DNA from: Nocardioides zeae
Lineage (GTDB): Bacteria > Actinomycetota > Actinomycetes > Propionibacteriales > Nocardioidaceae
Assembly (NCBI RefSeq): GCF_010686755.1
Contig: NZ_JAAGXA010000005.1
Location: 62,001 to 126,000 of the forward strand
DNA: 64,000 nucleotides
Direction of reading: 5' to 3'
Shown here: piece by piece, positions 8,081 through 18,204 of the stretch
Layout: the number at the start of each line of letters is the position of its first letter
Numbering within the stretch: the first letter of the stretch is position 1
Notes under the pieces: generated by a model
What the model was told of the DNA's origin: nothing
The model's database searches: none
What the model saw: only the letters and a program-made list of their open reading frames with translations
Position numbers and translations under genes: made by a program

Positions 8081-10077
8081 CGGGCTCCTTCGGTGCTGTC
8101 GGGCGGGGAGGGGGGTGCGGGCGAGCCCGCCGGCGGCGAGGTGCTGGCGGCGAACCCGCGGTAGCGGACGGCCTGGATGATCACCGAGAAGATGACGAGG
8201 TCGAAGACGACCCAGACCATGTTGAGCGAGGTGCCGAGCCAGGAGGCCTGGCCCACGGCGAGCCGGACGACCCCGACGACGGCGGCGAGCGCGAGCAGAC
8301 CCATCGCCACGAGCTGGGGACGGACGAGGTCCCAGCGCCGGACGGTGGACTCCTTGGCGACCTTCGGCGTCACGGAGAAGTCGAGGGACCGGCCGAGGAA
8401 CACGTTGCCGAACGCGGACGTGACGGACGTGATCCAGACCGGGAACAGCGCCAGCGAGTACTGCTGGCCCCGCCAGGTCGGCCTCCCCGCGGCGGCCACG
8501 AAGAACAGCAGCTGGTTGAGGACGAGGAACGGCACCAGGCGCCAGAAGAAGTCGGAGCTGAGCGCCTGCACGGGGAGGACGCCGATGGTCAGGTAGATCA
8601 CCGGGGCCGCGATGTAGACGAGTGCCGCGAAGCCGGACAGGTAGCTCCACATGGTGGCGAAGTACATGAGCCGCTGGGGCCACGACAGGCCGCGCTGGGT
8701 GAGCGGGTTCTCGCGGAACATGACCTGCGCCGTGCCCTGCGCCCAGCGCAACCGCTGCGTGAGCATGGACTCCAGGTCCTCGGGCGCGAGCCCGTGGGCC
8801 AGCACCTCGTCGTGGTAGAGGGTGCGCCACCCCAGGCCGTGGATGCGCATGCAGGTCGCCATGTCCTCCGTGACCGAGATGGTCGCCATCGGCATGACCG
8901 GGATGGCTTCGCCGGAGCGGTCCACGTCGATGGCGCGCACGAGGGCCTCGACGGCCTCGATGGCGCCCAGCGGCGAGAGGTCCCGCGCCGTGACGCGGTC
9001 GAGGCTCTCGAGGCTGACGGTCGCGAGGGTCTCGTCGGACTCGCCGAGCGCCTCGAGCTCGGCGATCACCTCGAGGTCCGCTGCCACGAGCTCGAGGTCC
9101 GCTGCGACCAGCCGCCGACGGATCTCCGCGACGCGGGCCTGGAACCGGTAGGTGACGTCGAGCAGGGCACCGCCGCGGTCGATCTCCCGCTGGGCGCGAC
9201 CGACGTCGTACAGGACCTCGTCGAGGGCGGTCGCCACGGCCTTGTCGTCGGGCCCGAGCTCCTTCCGTGCGGCGGTCAGCACAGTGCGCGCGGAGCGCAG
9301 GGCGCGGGTGACGCCGAGGGTGGTGTCGTGCACGTAGCGGGCGATGCCGACCTGGATGAGCGCCTCGCGGCGGATGACCGCGTTGGAGCCGCAGAAGAAG
9401 GCCGCGTTCCAGCCGTCCTTGCCCTGCTGGATCGGGCCGTAGAACAGCGGCGCCTGGCTGCCGAGGGGGTCGGACTCCGGGACGTTGACGAAGTACTGCG
9501 GCGTCTGCACGAGGGCGACGTCGTCGTCGGTGAAGTAGCCCAACGTGCGGTCGAGGATCTCCGGGGCCGGGACCTGGTCGGCGTCGAGGATGAGGAGGAA
9601 CTCGCCGTCGGTGGCGAGCAGCGCGTTGTTGAGGTTGCCGGCCTTGGCGTGGCGCGGCATGCCGGTCCACTCTGGGGAGCGCGTGATCCACCCGATGCCG
9701 AGCTCCTCGGCGAGCGCCTGCATCTCGGGGCGGTTGCCGTCGTCGAGGATCCACGTGCGGTGGGGATGACGGATGGCGACCGCGGCCACGGCGGTGTCAC
9801 GCACGAGCTCGGTGGGCTCGTTGTAGGTCGTGATGAACACGTCGACGGTCGCGTCGGGGTCGGGCGCCGGCGGGTCGCCGCGCTCCTTGAGCCGCCACAT
9901 GGTCATCCCGAACAGCAGCGAGTCGATCATGCTGTAGGTCTCCGCCAGGATGAGCGGCACCGCGATCCACCAGGCCGACCAGTGGACCGAGAAGATCCAC
10001 CGCCAGGTGATGTAGTTGATGCCCAGCAGCGCGGTCAGCACGACCACGCAGCGCAGGAGCAGCAGGCGGCGCGTCAC
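8077..10077 (-). CDS. Membrane GT2 processive glycosyltransferase (cellulose synthase-like) with a helical insertion
   Basis: A 666-residue protein with two N-terminal membrane segments, a GT2 core and several C-terminal membrane segments. The processive-synthase signature is complete: DDG at 112-114, DAD at 165-167, FFCGS at 227-231, TED at 403-405 and QRLRW at 441-445. These are the substrate, metal and acceptor sites of BcsA-type enzymes that polymerise nucleotide sugars and export the chain. Between the FFCGS segment and TED lies an extra, mostly helical stretch of about 150 residues (~250-395). No PilZ domain follows the membrane part, so c-di-GMP control of the usual kind is not expected. 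The GTG start overlaps the phosphatase stop (GTGA). The polymer made cannot be read from the sequence. Confidence 0.87.
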   Translation of the reverse strand: MTRRLLLLRCVVVLTALLGINYITWRWIFSVHWSAWWIAVPLILAETYSMIDSLLFGMTMWRLKERGDPPAPDPDATVDVFITTYNEPTELVRDTAVAAVAIRHPHRTWILDDGNRPEMQALAEELGIGWITRSPEWTGMPRHAKAGNLNNALLATDGEFLLILDADQVPAPEILDRTLGYFTDDDVALVQTPQYFVNVPESDPLGSQAPLFYGPIQQGKDGWNAAFFCGSNAVIRREALIQVGIARYVHDTTLGVTRALRSARTVLTAARKELGPDDKAVATALDEVLYDVGRAQREIDRGGALLDVTYRFQARVAEIRRRLVAADLELVAADLEVIAELEALGESDETLATVSLESLDRVTARDLSPLGAIEAVEALVRAIDVDRSGEAIPVMPMATISVTEDMATCMRIHGLGWRTLYHDEVLAHGLAPEDLESMLTQRLRWAQGTAQVMFRENPLTQRGLSWPQRLMYFATMWSYLSGFAALVYIAAPVIYLTIGVLPVQALSSDFFWRLVPFLVLNQLLFFVAAAGRPTWRGQQYSLALFPVWITSVTSAFGNVFLGRSLDFSVTPKVAKESTVRRWDLVRPQLVAMGLLALAAVVGVVRLAVGQASWLGTSLNMVWVVFDLVIFSVIIQAVRYRGFAASTSPPAGSPAPPSPPDSTEGAR

Positions 10078-11273
10078 GGGCCGCACCGGTAGACGGCGAG
10101 GACGGTGACGTCGTCGAGCGGCGTGCGGCGGGTGGTCATGGCCCGCACCTCGTCGAGGAGCGCGGTCGGCGCGGGGGAGCGCCGCACGACGCGGTCGAGC
10201 TCCGGCCAGGGGTCGAGCGGGTCCTCGAGCACGTCGAGGACGCCGTCGCTGACCACCACCAGCCGGTCGCCCGGTTCCAGCATCGAGGTGTGCTCGCTCC
10301 AGTGGTCGTCGGGCAGCACGCCGAACGGACGGTCCTCGCCGGCGAGCACCTCGTGACCGCCGCCCGCCCGCACGATCGCGGCGAGGCCGGCGCCGGCGTC
10401 GACCCAGCGGGTGTAGCCGTCCTCGAGGTCGACCGCTGCCTCGAACAGGGTGAGGAACGCACCGGCTCCCTCGAGGTCGGGCAGGAGGCTCCGGGCCACC
10501 TGCGTCGCGACGACCCCCAGGTCGGCGCCCGCGGTCACCGCCTGGTGGGTCGCCCGGACGGCCGACCGGGCACCGGCGCCCAGCAGCGCGGCGCTCGTGC
10601 CCTTGCCCATGACGTCGCCGACACCGAGGTGGAGGACCCCGCCGCCCACGCCGTAGTCGAAGCAGTCGCCGCCCACCGCGAGCGCGGGGAGGCAGATCCC
10701 GTCGACGAGCCAGCCGTCGCGGTCGACCGGGGTCGTGGGGAAGAGCGCCGACTGCACCTGTCGCGCCTGGCCCATCTCGCTCGAGGACACGAGCTCGTGC
10801 TCGGCCCACGCAGCGAGGTCCGCCAGGTCCGCGCGCTCCTCGTCGTCGAGGTCCCGGCTGCTGCCGTGGAACAGGCAGAGCGTGCCGACGACGTTCCCCA
10901 GGTGGTCCTTCAACGGGTGGCCGGCGTAGAAGACCACGTCGCCCCCCGCGACGATCGGCAGCGAGCGGAACCTGGCGTCGTCCCGGGCGTCCGGCACCAC
11001 GAGGAGGTCGCCGACCGCCTGCGTCGTGTGGCAGAAGGTGTCGCGGCGGGGCACGGTGCCCGTCGGCATGCCCTGGGCGCTGGGCAGCCAGGCGTGGCGC
11101 GCGTCGAGGAGGGTGATCGAGGTGGCGTCGACGCGGAACAGCTTGCGCGCGAGGCGGGTGATGCGGTCCAGCTGCTCGTGCGCAGCGTCCACGGTGTCGG
11201 CGATGCCCGCCGCGGCGCGCTCCCGCGCCGCGACCTCATCCCCCGACCTGACTTCGGGTACGACGTCGTCCAC
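10074..11273 (-). CDS. GAF domain plus SpoIIE/RsbU-type PP2C phosphatase
   Basis: A 399-residue protein. Residues ~30-165 form a GAF sensor domain of the kind often found in phosphatases and phytochrome-like proteins. Residues ~170-399 form a SpoIIE-type PP2C domain, with metal-binding GGD at 201-203, GDVMGKG at 219-225 and a late VSDGVLD motif. Such enzymes dephosphorylate STAS antagonists when the sensor receives its signal. It is the first gene of the five-gene minus-strand operon; its GTG start is preceded by a purine-rich ribosome site (GGAG, AGAGGA). The ligand of the GAF domain is unknown. Confidence 0.88.
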   Translation of the reverse strand: MDDVVPEVRSGDEVAARERAAAGIADTVDAAHEQLDRITRLARKLFRVDATSITLLDARHAWLPSAQGMPTGTVPRRDTFCHTTQAVGDLLVVPDARDDARFRSLPIVAGGDVVFYAGHPLKDHLGNVVGTLCLFHGSSRDLDDEERADLADLAAWAEHELVSSSEMGQARQVQSALFPTTPVDRDGWLVDGICLPALAVGGDCFDYGVGGGVLHLGVGDVMGKGTSAALLGAGARSAVRATHQAVTAGADLGVVATQVARSLLPDLEGAGAFLTLFEAAVDLEDGYTRWVDAGAGLAAIVRAGGGHEVLAGEDRPFGVLPDDHWSEHTSMLEPGDRLVVVSDGVLDVLEDPLDPWPELDRVVRRSPAPTALLDEVRAMTTRRTPLDDVTVLAVYRCGP

Positions 11274-11331
11274 GTCCTCTTCTCCGCTCCCCTAGAAGAG
11301 CGCCCGGAGGCGCAGCGGTGTCGGTGACGAG

Positions 11332-11349
11332 GGCCACGCTAGCGTGGCC
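11332..11349. promoter_or_regulatory. Perfect 18-bp palindrome in the divergent promoter region
   Basis: GGCCACGCTAGCGTGGCC is its own reverse complement. It lies between the phosphatase-led operon (start 11273, minus) and the OmpR-type regulator (start 11442, plus), 58 and 92 bases from the two start codons. A dimeric regulator binding here could control both directions. The adjacent winged-helix regulator is the obvious candidate. Confidence 0.55.
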
Positions 11350-11441
11350 AGCACGGGAACCGGAGAAGTGCCATCCGGTTCACCGATACTTTCCGCAAGA
11401 ATGACGCAATCGGTCGACGTCGTCGGGACAGGTGGGTGGCA

Positions 11442-12203
11442 GTGGCGGACGGGACGGCGGGCTCTCAGCAGACGCGGACGGTGCTGGTCGTCGACGACGA
11501 TCCCGACCAGCGGGAGCTGGTCGCGGTGGTGCTGGGCAGCGTGGGCTACCGCATCGAGCAAGCCGCTTCGGGCGCCGAGGCGGTCGAGGCGACCCGCACC
11601 CACGCGCCGGACCTCGTCACCCTGGACCTCGGGCTCCCGGACATGGACGGCACCGAGGTGTGCCGCGCGCTCCGCGAGTTCAGCGACGCCTACGTGATCA
11701 TGCTGACGGGCCGGGCCGACGAGTCCGATCGCCTGATCGGCCTCGACGTCGGGGCCGACGACTACATGGTGAAGCCCTTCTCCCCGAAGGAGCTCCGCGC
11801 CCGCGTCGCGGCGGTCCTGCGACGCGCCCGGCCGGCCGCGGAGCGCGCGGTGCCGACACCGATGAGCGCACCGGCGTCGGTGGTGGATCCCGACCGCGGG
11901 CTCGTCGTGGTCCCCGATCGGGAGCTCGCGCTCGTGGACGGTGTGCCGCTCCCGCTGACCGGCGCCGAGGTGCTCGTGCTCGCCGCGCTCGCCCGCGAGC
12001 CGGGCCGGGCGTGGGAGCGGCGCGAGCTGGTGCGAGCCGTCTGGACCGAGGAGTTCGGCGAGTCGCAGTTCCTGCTCGACGTCCACGTCGGCAACCTCCG
12101 GCGCAAGCTCCGCAAGGCCGGGGTGCGCGAGGAGTGGATCCGGAGCGTCGGGGGCACGGCGTACGCCTTCATCCCGAGTCGCCCCACCAACGCACCTGAC
12201 TGA
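11442..12203 (+). CDS. OmpR/PhoB-type response regulator with winged-helix output
   Basis: A 253-residue regulator. The N-terminal receiver has phosphoacceptor D62, T89 and K111 (VKPFSPKEL). The C-terminal ~100 residues form a transcriptional-regulator winged helix (LTGAEVLVLAALA through GTAYAF). GTG 11442 has AGGTGG six bases upstream; a GTG at 11436 is in the same frame but touches that site. It diverges from the partner-switch/GT2 operon and shares strong local identity with the solo receiver at 741-1124. No cognate kinase is nearby. The palindrome at 11332-11349 may be its operator. Confidence 0.87.
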   Translation: MADGTAGSQQTRTVLVVDDDPDQRELVAVVLGSVGYRIEQAASGAEAVEATRTHAPDLVTLDLGLPDMDGTEVCRALREFSDAYVIMLTGRADESDRLIGLDVGADDYMVKPFSPKELRARVAAVLRRARPAAERAVPTPMSAPASVVDPDRGLVVVPDRELALVDGVPLPLTGAEVLVLAALAREPGRAWERRELVRAVWTEEFGESQFLLDVHVGNLRRKLRKAGVREEWIRSVGGTAYAFIPSRPTNAPD

Positions 12204-12262
12204 CGGGTAACCTTCCGGAGCACGCGGTCGGGAGGCCGCGCCCCCGAGCGTCAGGAGAACGG

Positions 12263-13543
12263 ATGCGCGTCGCCCTGCTGTCCTACCGCAGCAAGCCCCA
12301 CTGCGGCGGCCAGGGCGTGTACGTGCGGCACCTCAGCCGGGAGCTGGTGGCGCTCGGCCACGAGGTCGAGGTCTTCTCCGGGCAGCCCTATCCGGAGCTC
12401 GACCCCGGCGTGCGGCTCACGCCGGTGCCCAGCCTGGACCTCTACCGCGACCCGGACCCGTTCCGCACCCCCTACCCCGGCGAGCTGCGCGACCTCACCG
12501 ACCTGCGGGAGGTGGCGACCATGTGGACCGCCGGGTTCGGCGAGCCCCGCACCTTCAGCGAGCGGGTACGGCGCGTGGTGGGCGCCCGCGCCGACGAGTT
12601 CGACGTGGTCCACGACAACCAGGTGCTGGGCTACGGCATCCTCGACCTGGCCGCCGACGGCCTGCCCGTGGTGACGACGCTCCACCACCCCATCACCTTC
12701 GACCGTCGGATCGACCTCGCGGCGGCCACGACCCGCCGCAAGCGCCTGTCGCTGCGACGGTGGTACGGGTTCCTGCGGATGCAGGGCCGGGTGGCGCGCC
12801 GGGCGACGCTCGTGCTCACCCCGTCGGAGTCGTCCAAGCGCGACATCGTGACCGACTTCGGCGTCGACCCCGAGCGCATCCGGGTGATCCTGCTCGGCGT
12901 CGACGACGTCTTCCAGCCGCCGACCGAGCCCCGCGTGCCGGGCCGCATCCTCGCCATGGCGAGCGCGGACGCGCCGCTGAAGGGCATCGGCACGCTGCTC
13001 GAGGCGTTCGCGAAGCTGCGCACGGAGCGCGACGTCGAGCTCGTCCTGGTCTCGCGACCCCAGCCGGGCGGTCCCACGGAGCAGCTCGTCGAGCGGCTCG
13101 GCATCGGCGACCACGTGCGATTCGTGCACGGGGTCAGCGACGCCGAGCTCGTGCGGGTGATGGGGTCGGCCGAGGTCGCCTGCGTGCCGTCGCTCTACGA
13201 GGGGTTCTCCCTGCCGACGGCGGAGCTGATGGCGTGCGGGACGCCCCTCGTGGCCTCCCGAGCGGGCGCCATCCCCGAGGTCACGGGCCCGGACGGGTTG
13301 TGCGCCGACCTGGTCACGCCCGGCGACGTCGGCGAGCTCGAGCAGGCGCTGGGCGCGCTGCTCGACGCCCCCGAGCGGCGCGCGCGCATGGGACGCGCGG
13401 GCCGCGAGCGGGTGCGGGCCGAGTTCAGCTGGCGGGCGGTGGCGCAGGCCACCGCGCAGGCCTACGAGGACGTCGTCGCGGTCACGCGGGGACGCCGGCA
13501 GGCACCACAGGACACTGCCGCGCACGTCGCGTCGGCCGAGTGA
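12263..13543 (+). CDS. GT4-family glycosyltransferase
   Basis: A 426-residue GT-B fold glycosyltransferase. The N-terminal glycine-rich acceptor loop is near residues 12-18 (HCGGQGVYV). The nucleotide-sugar domain carries the retaining-enzyme signature PSLYEGFSLPTAELMACGTP, whose first glutamate is the family's E-x7-E element. Such enzymes transfer a sugar from a nucleotide donor to a lipid or sugar acceptor on the cytoplasmic side. ATG 12263 follows an AGGAG site, and TAACCT at 12208-12213 is a possible -10. It is first in a three-gene set with a methyltransferase and a toroid protein. Acceptor unknown. Confidence 0.87.
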   Translation: MRVALLSYRSKPHCGGQGVYVRHLSRELVALGHEVEVFSGQPYPELDPGVRLTPVPSLDLYRDPDPFRTPYPGELRDLTDLREVATMWTAGFGEPRTFSERVRRVVGARADEFDVVHDNQVLGYGILDLAADGLPVVTTLHHPITFDRRIDLAAATTRRKRLSLRRWYGFLRMQGRVARRATLVLTPSESSKRDIVTDFGVDPERIRVILLGVDDVFQPPTEPRVPGRILAMASADAPLKGIGTLLEAFAKLRTERDVELVLVSRPQPGGPTEQLVERLGIGDHVRFVHGVSDAELVRVMGSAEVACVPSLYEGFSLPTAELMACGTPLVASRAGAIPEVTGPDGLCADLVTPGDVGELEQALGALLDAPERRARMGRAGRERVRAEFSWRAVAQATAQAYEDVVAVTRGRRQAPQDTAAHVASAE

Positions 13544-13556
13544 GGAGCGAGCAGGG

Positions 13557-14270
13557 ATGCTGACCGTTGACTTCGACCGGTTGGGCCTCCGGCCCGGCGA
13601 GCGCGTGCTCGACATGGGCTGCGGAGCCGGCCGTCACGCCTTCGAGATGTACCGGCGCGGTGCCGATGTCGTGGCGTTCGACCAGGACGCGGACGAGCTG
13701 GCCGGCGTGCGCGACCTCTTCGGTGCGATGAAGGAGGCCGGCGAGGTGCCCGCGGGCGCGGAGGCCGACACGAAGGAGGGCGACGCCCTCGGGCTGCCGT
13801 TCGCCGACGGCGAGTTCGACCGCGTCGTCGCCGCGGAGGTGCTCGAGCACATCCCGGCGGACCTCCAGGCCATCGACGAGCTGGTGCGCGTGCTCCGCCC
13901 GGGCGGCACGCTGGCCGTCAGCGTCCCGCGGTGGCTGCCCGAGGCGATCTGCTGGCAGCTGTCGACGGAGTACCACGACACGCCCGGCGGCCACATCCGC
14001 ATCTACACCGACAAGGAGCTCGTCACGAAGGTGACGAACGCCGGGCTCGAGCTGGTGGGCAAGGACTACGCGCACGGCCTGCACGCGCCGTACTGGTGGA
14101 TCAAGTGCGCCGTCGGCGTGCGCAACGACGACCACCCGCTGGCGAGGGCGTACCACCGGCTCCTCGTCTGGGAGATCATGAAGCAGCCGCGGGCGCTGCG
14201 CCTCGCGGGCCGCGTGCTCGACCCGTTGATCGGCAAGAGCCTCGTCCTCTACTTCCGCAAGCCCGCATGA
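13557..14270 (+). CDS. Class I SAM-dependent methyltransferase
   Basis: A 237-residue Methyltransf_11-type protein. Motif I is VLDMGCGAGRH at residues 18-28, with an acidic residue after strand two (FDQD) and a post-I motif near VVAAEVLEHI. It starts 13 bases after the GT4 stop with an AGGAG site, and its stop overlaps the next ATG. The three genes are probably co-translated and act on one pathway. The substrate cannot be named; ubiquinone/menaquinone-type, sterol-type or sugar methylation are all possible from the fold. Confidence 0.85.
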   Translation: MLTVDFDRLGLRPGERVLDMGCGAGRHAFEMYRRGADVVAFDQDADELAGVRDLFGAMKEAGEVPAGAEADTKEGDALGLPFADGEFDRVVAAEVLEHIPADLQAIDELVRVLRPGGTLAVSVPRWLPEAICWQLSTEYHDTPGGHIRIYTDKELVTKVTNAGLELVGKDYAHGLHAPYWWIKCAVGVRNDDHPLARAYHRLLVWEIMKQPRALRLAGRVLDPLIGKSLVLYFRKPA

Positions 14271-15364
14271 GCTCCAGCCCCACCGTGCCGGCCGTCCCCG
14301 CCGTGCACGGGGTGCTGAGCGCCGACGACGTGCGCCGCACGGCGGCCGCGATCGCCGCGATGCAGCACCCGGACGGCGCGATCCCGTGGACGACCGGCGA
14401 CAAGACGGACGCCTGGAACCACGTCGAGGCGGCGATGGCGCTCCTCGTGGGCGGCGAGGTGGAGGCGGCCGAGCGCGCCTACGACTGGTGCCGCGCCCAG
14501 CAGCGGGCGGACGGCTCGTGGCCGGTGAAGGTGGTCGGCACCGAGGTCGTCGACCACAGCGGCGAGTCGAACATGACGGCGTACGTCGCGGTGGGCGTCT
14601 GGCACCACTGGCTCGTCCGGCGTGACCGGGCCTTCGTGGACGGTGCCTGGCCGATGGTGCGCGCCGCGCTGGACTTCGTGGTGGGGATGCAGCTCCCGTT
14701 CGGCGGTCTGGCCTGGGTGCAGGACTGGGTGGATGGCGCCCCGGCGGGTGTGCGGCAGGAGGCGCTGCTCACCGGGTCGTCGAGCTGCTACCAGTCGTTG
14801 CGCGCCGGGCTCGCGCTGGCCGCCCTCGTCGAGGACCCGCAGCCGACGTGGGAGCTCGCGGCCGGGCGGCTGCGGCACGCCGTGCGGCACCACCCCGGCG
14901 ACTTCCTGGACAAGTCGACCTTCTCGATGGACTGGTACTACCCGGTGCTCGGCGGCGCCGTCCGCGGCGAGGCGGCGCACCGGATGATCGCGTCCCGCTG
15001 GGACGACTTCGTCGTGCCGGGGCTGGGCATCCGCTGTGTCGACACGAACCCGTGGGTGACCGGCGCGGAGACCTGTGAGCTCGTCATGGCGCTCGACGCC
15101 ATCGGCGACCGCGAGCGGGCCCTGCAGCTGTTCGGGGACATGCAGCACCTCCGCGTCGAGGACGGTGGCTACACCACCGGCTGGGTGTGGCCCGACGAGG
15201 TGTTCTGGCCGAACGAGCGCACGACCTACACGGCGGCCGCGGTGCTGCTGGCGGCCGACCAGCTGAGCGGGGCGACCCCGGGGGCCGACATCATGGTCGG
15301 CTCGTCCTTCGGGCCGCACCCGGCCGAGGTGGCGGGCGACTGCGGCTGCTCCGCGCCGGTCTAG
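14267..15364 (+). CDS. Alpha/alpha-toroid protein resembling prenyltransferase/terpene cyclase-fold proteins
   Basis: A 365-residue soluble protein made of repeated helical hairpins, with glycine-tryptophan turns of the QW-like kind (DGAIPW at 36-41, DGSWPV at 82-87). This pattern is found in squalene-cyclase-fold, prenyltransferase and six-hairpin glycosidase-like proteins. I do not see the DXDD motif of class II terpene cyclases, so an enzymatic role is uncertain. The tail ends in a Cys-rich GDCGCSAPV. The ATG overlaps the methyltransferase stop (ATGA). Databases usually label such actinobacterial proteins simply prenyltransferase; I treat the function as unknown. Confidence 0.75.
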   Translation: MSSSPTVPAVPAVHGVLSADDVRRTAAAIAAMQHPDGAIPWTTGDKTDAWNHVEAAMALLVGGEVEAAERAYDWCRAQQRADGSWPVKVVGTEVVDHSGESNMTAYVAVGVWHHWLVRRDRAFVDGAWPMVRAALDFVVGMQLPFGGLAWVQDWVDGAPAGVRQEALLTGSSSCYQSLRAGLALAALVEDPQPTWELAAGRLRHAVRHHPGDFLDKSTFSMDWYYPVLGGAVRGEAAHRMIASRWDDFVVPGLGIRCVDTNPWVTGAETCELVMALDAIGDRERALQLFGDMQHLRVEDGGYTTGWVWPDEVFWPNERTTYTAAAVLLAADQLSGATPGADIMVGSSFGPHPAEVAGDCGCSAPV

Positions 15365-15368
15365 CTAC

Positions 15369-15380
15369 GCCCGATCGGGC
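15369..15380. terminator. 12-bp palindrome between convergent genes
   Basis: GCCCGATCGGGC is a perfect palindrome filling the 16-base gap between the toroid gene and the convergent methyltransferase. It could fold at both mRNA ends, although the loop is very short. Confidence 0.3.
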
Positions 15381-17335
<1,955 letters not shown>

Positions 17336-17341
17336 GGGGCG

Positions 17342-17347
17342 ACTGTA
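17342..17347 (-). promoter_or_regulatory. -10 element for the esterase gene (leaderless)
   Basis: TACAGT on the minus strand ends six bases before GTG 17335 and matches TANNNT. Confidence 0.5.
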
Positions 17348-17436
17348 GGCCGCCCGACGGCGGACGGTTACCCACGGGTCACCGCCGAGTGCCGCCCGCC
17401 GGTCGCTGCCCTGGACCCGGGTGCCACGATGAACGG

Positions 17437-17970
17437 GTGCCCGTCCCGCCCCCCGTCCCCCTGCCCGAGGTGCCGATCCCGCGGCTCCGCGACGTCATGG
17501 GCACCTTCGCGACCGGTGTCGTCGTGGTGACGGCGCTCGACGAGGAGCGGCCCGTCGGCATGACGGTGCAGTCGTTCGCCAGCCTGTCGCTGCGGCCGCC
17601 GCTCGTCGTCTTCGCCCCGGCGCGCACGTCGCGCACGTGGCCCCTGGTGCGCCGCGCGGGCTGGTTCTGCGTCAACGTGCTGGCGGAGGACCAGGCCCAC
17701 GTCGCCGCCGCGATGGCGTCGGGCGGGGACCGCTTCCGCGACGTCGACTGGCGCCCGGGCCTCGGCGGCCAGCCCCTGCTCGACGGGGCCCTGGCGCACG
17801 TCGAGGCCACGGTGCAGACGGTGCACGACAGCGGCGACCACGACCTCGTCGTGGGTCGGGTGCGTCGCGTGGAGCGGGTCCGCGACGCCGCACCCCTGCT
17901 CTACCACCGCAGCGCCTACGCCCGCCTGGTCGCCGAGGCCCCGACCGCGGAGCAGCCGCCCCGGCCCTGA
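17437..17970 (+). CDS. Flavin reductase-like FMN-binding protein
   Basis: A 177-residue protein of the flavin reductase-like (split-barrel) family. FATGVVVVTA, near residue 20, is the usual family opening and GMTVQSFASLSLRPPLV the FMN-binding segment. Such proteins reduce flavin with NAD(P)H for a partner monooxygenase or act as oxidoreductases. GTG 17437 is chosen because the family domain starts soon after it and a CACGAT sequence lies six bases upstream, close to the leaderless pattern seen elsewhere. A longer frame back to 17389 gives a non-conserved extension. No monooxygenase partner is adjacent. Confidence 0.82.
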   Translation: MPVPPPVPLPEVPIPRLRDVMGTFATGVVVVTALDEERPVGMTVQSFASLSLRPPLVVFAPARTSRTWPLVRRAGWFCVNVLAEDQAHVAAAMASGGDRFRDVDWRPGLGGQPLLDGALAHVEATVQTVHDSGDHDLVVGRVRRVERVRDAAPLLYHRSAYARLVAEAPTAEQPPRP

Positions 17971-18071
17971 TCCGCGCTCCGTCCCCCCGTTCGTGTAACG
18001 CGGTGTCCGGGCTACTGCACACGCGGTCGACCACCGCACAGGACGCACCAGCACCGCACAGGTGGGGGCGG

Positions 18072-18162
18072 AGCCGCTTCGCATGACGTCCGCCCCGGGC
18101 CCAAGGCTCCCGCGGACGTCATGCGATGCGACCGCCGGGGCAGCCGCTTCGCATGACGTCCG
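18072..18162. repeat. Three-arm inverted/direct repeat between convergent genes
   Basis: The 21-base segment at 18072-18092 recurs exactly at 18142-18162. Between them, 18113-18130 is the reverse complement of the core (GCATGACGTCCG) with one mismatch over 18 bases. Either outer arm can pair with the middle arm, giving alternative hairpins with loops of 20 and 14 bases. The element occupies the 234-base gap between the 3' ends of the flavin reductase and symporter genes. No T tract follows, and nothing else is recognisable in the gap. Confidence 0.7.
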
Positions 18163-18204
18163 GGGTCTGGGGGACGCCGGACGCGGGACCTGTGGGGCCC
18201 CCGG

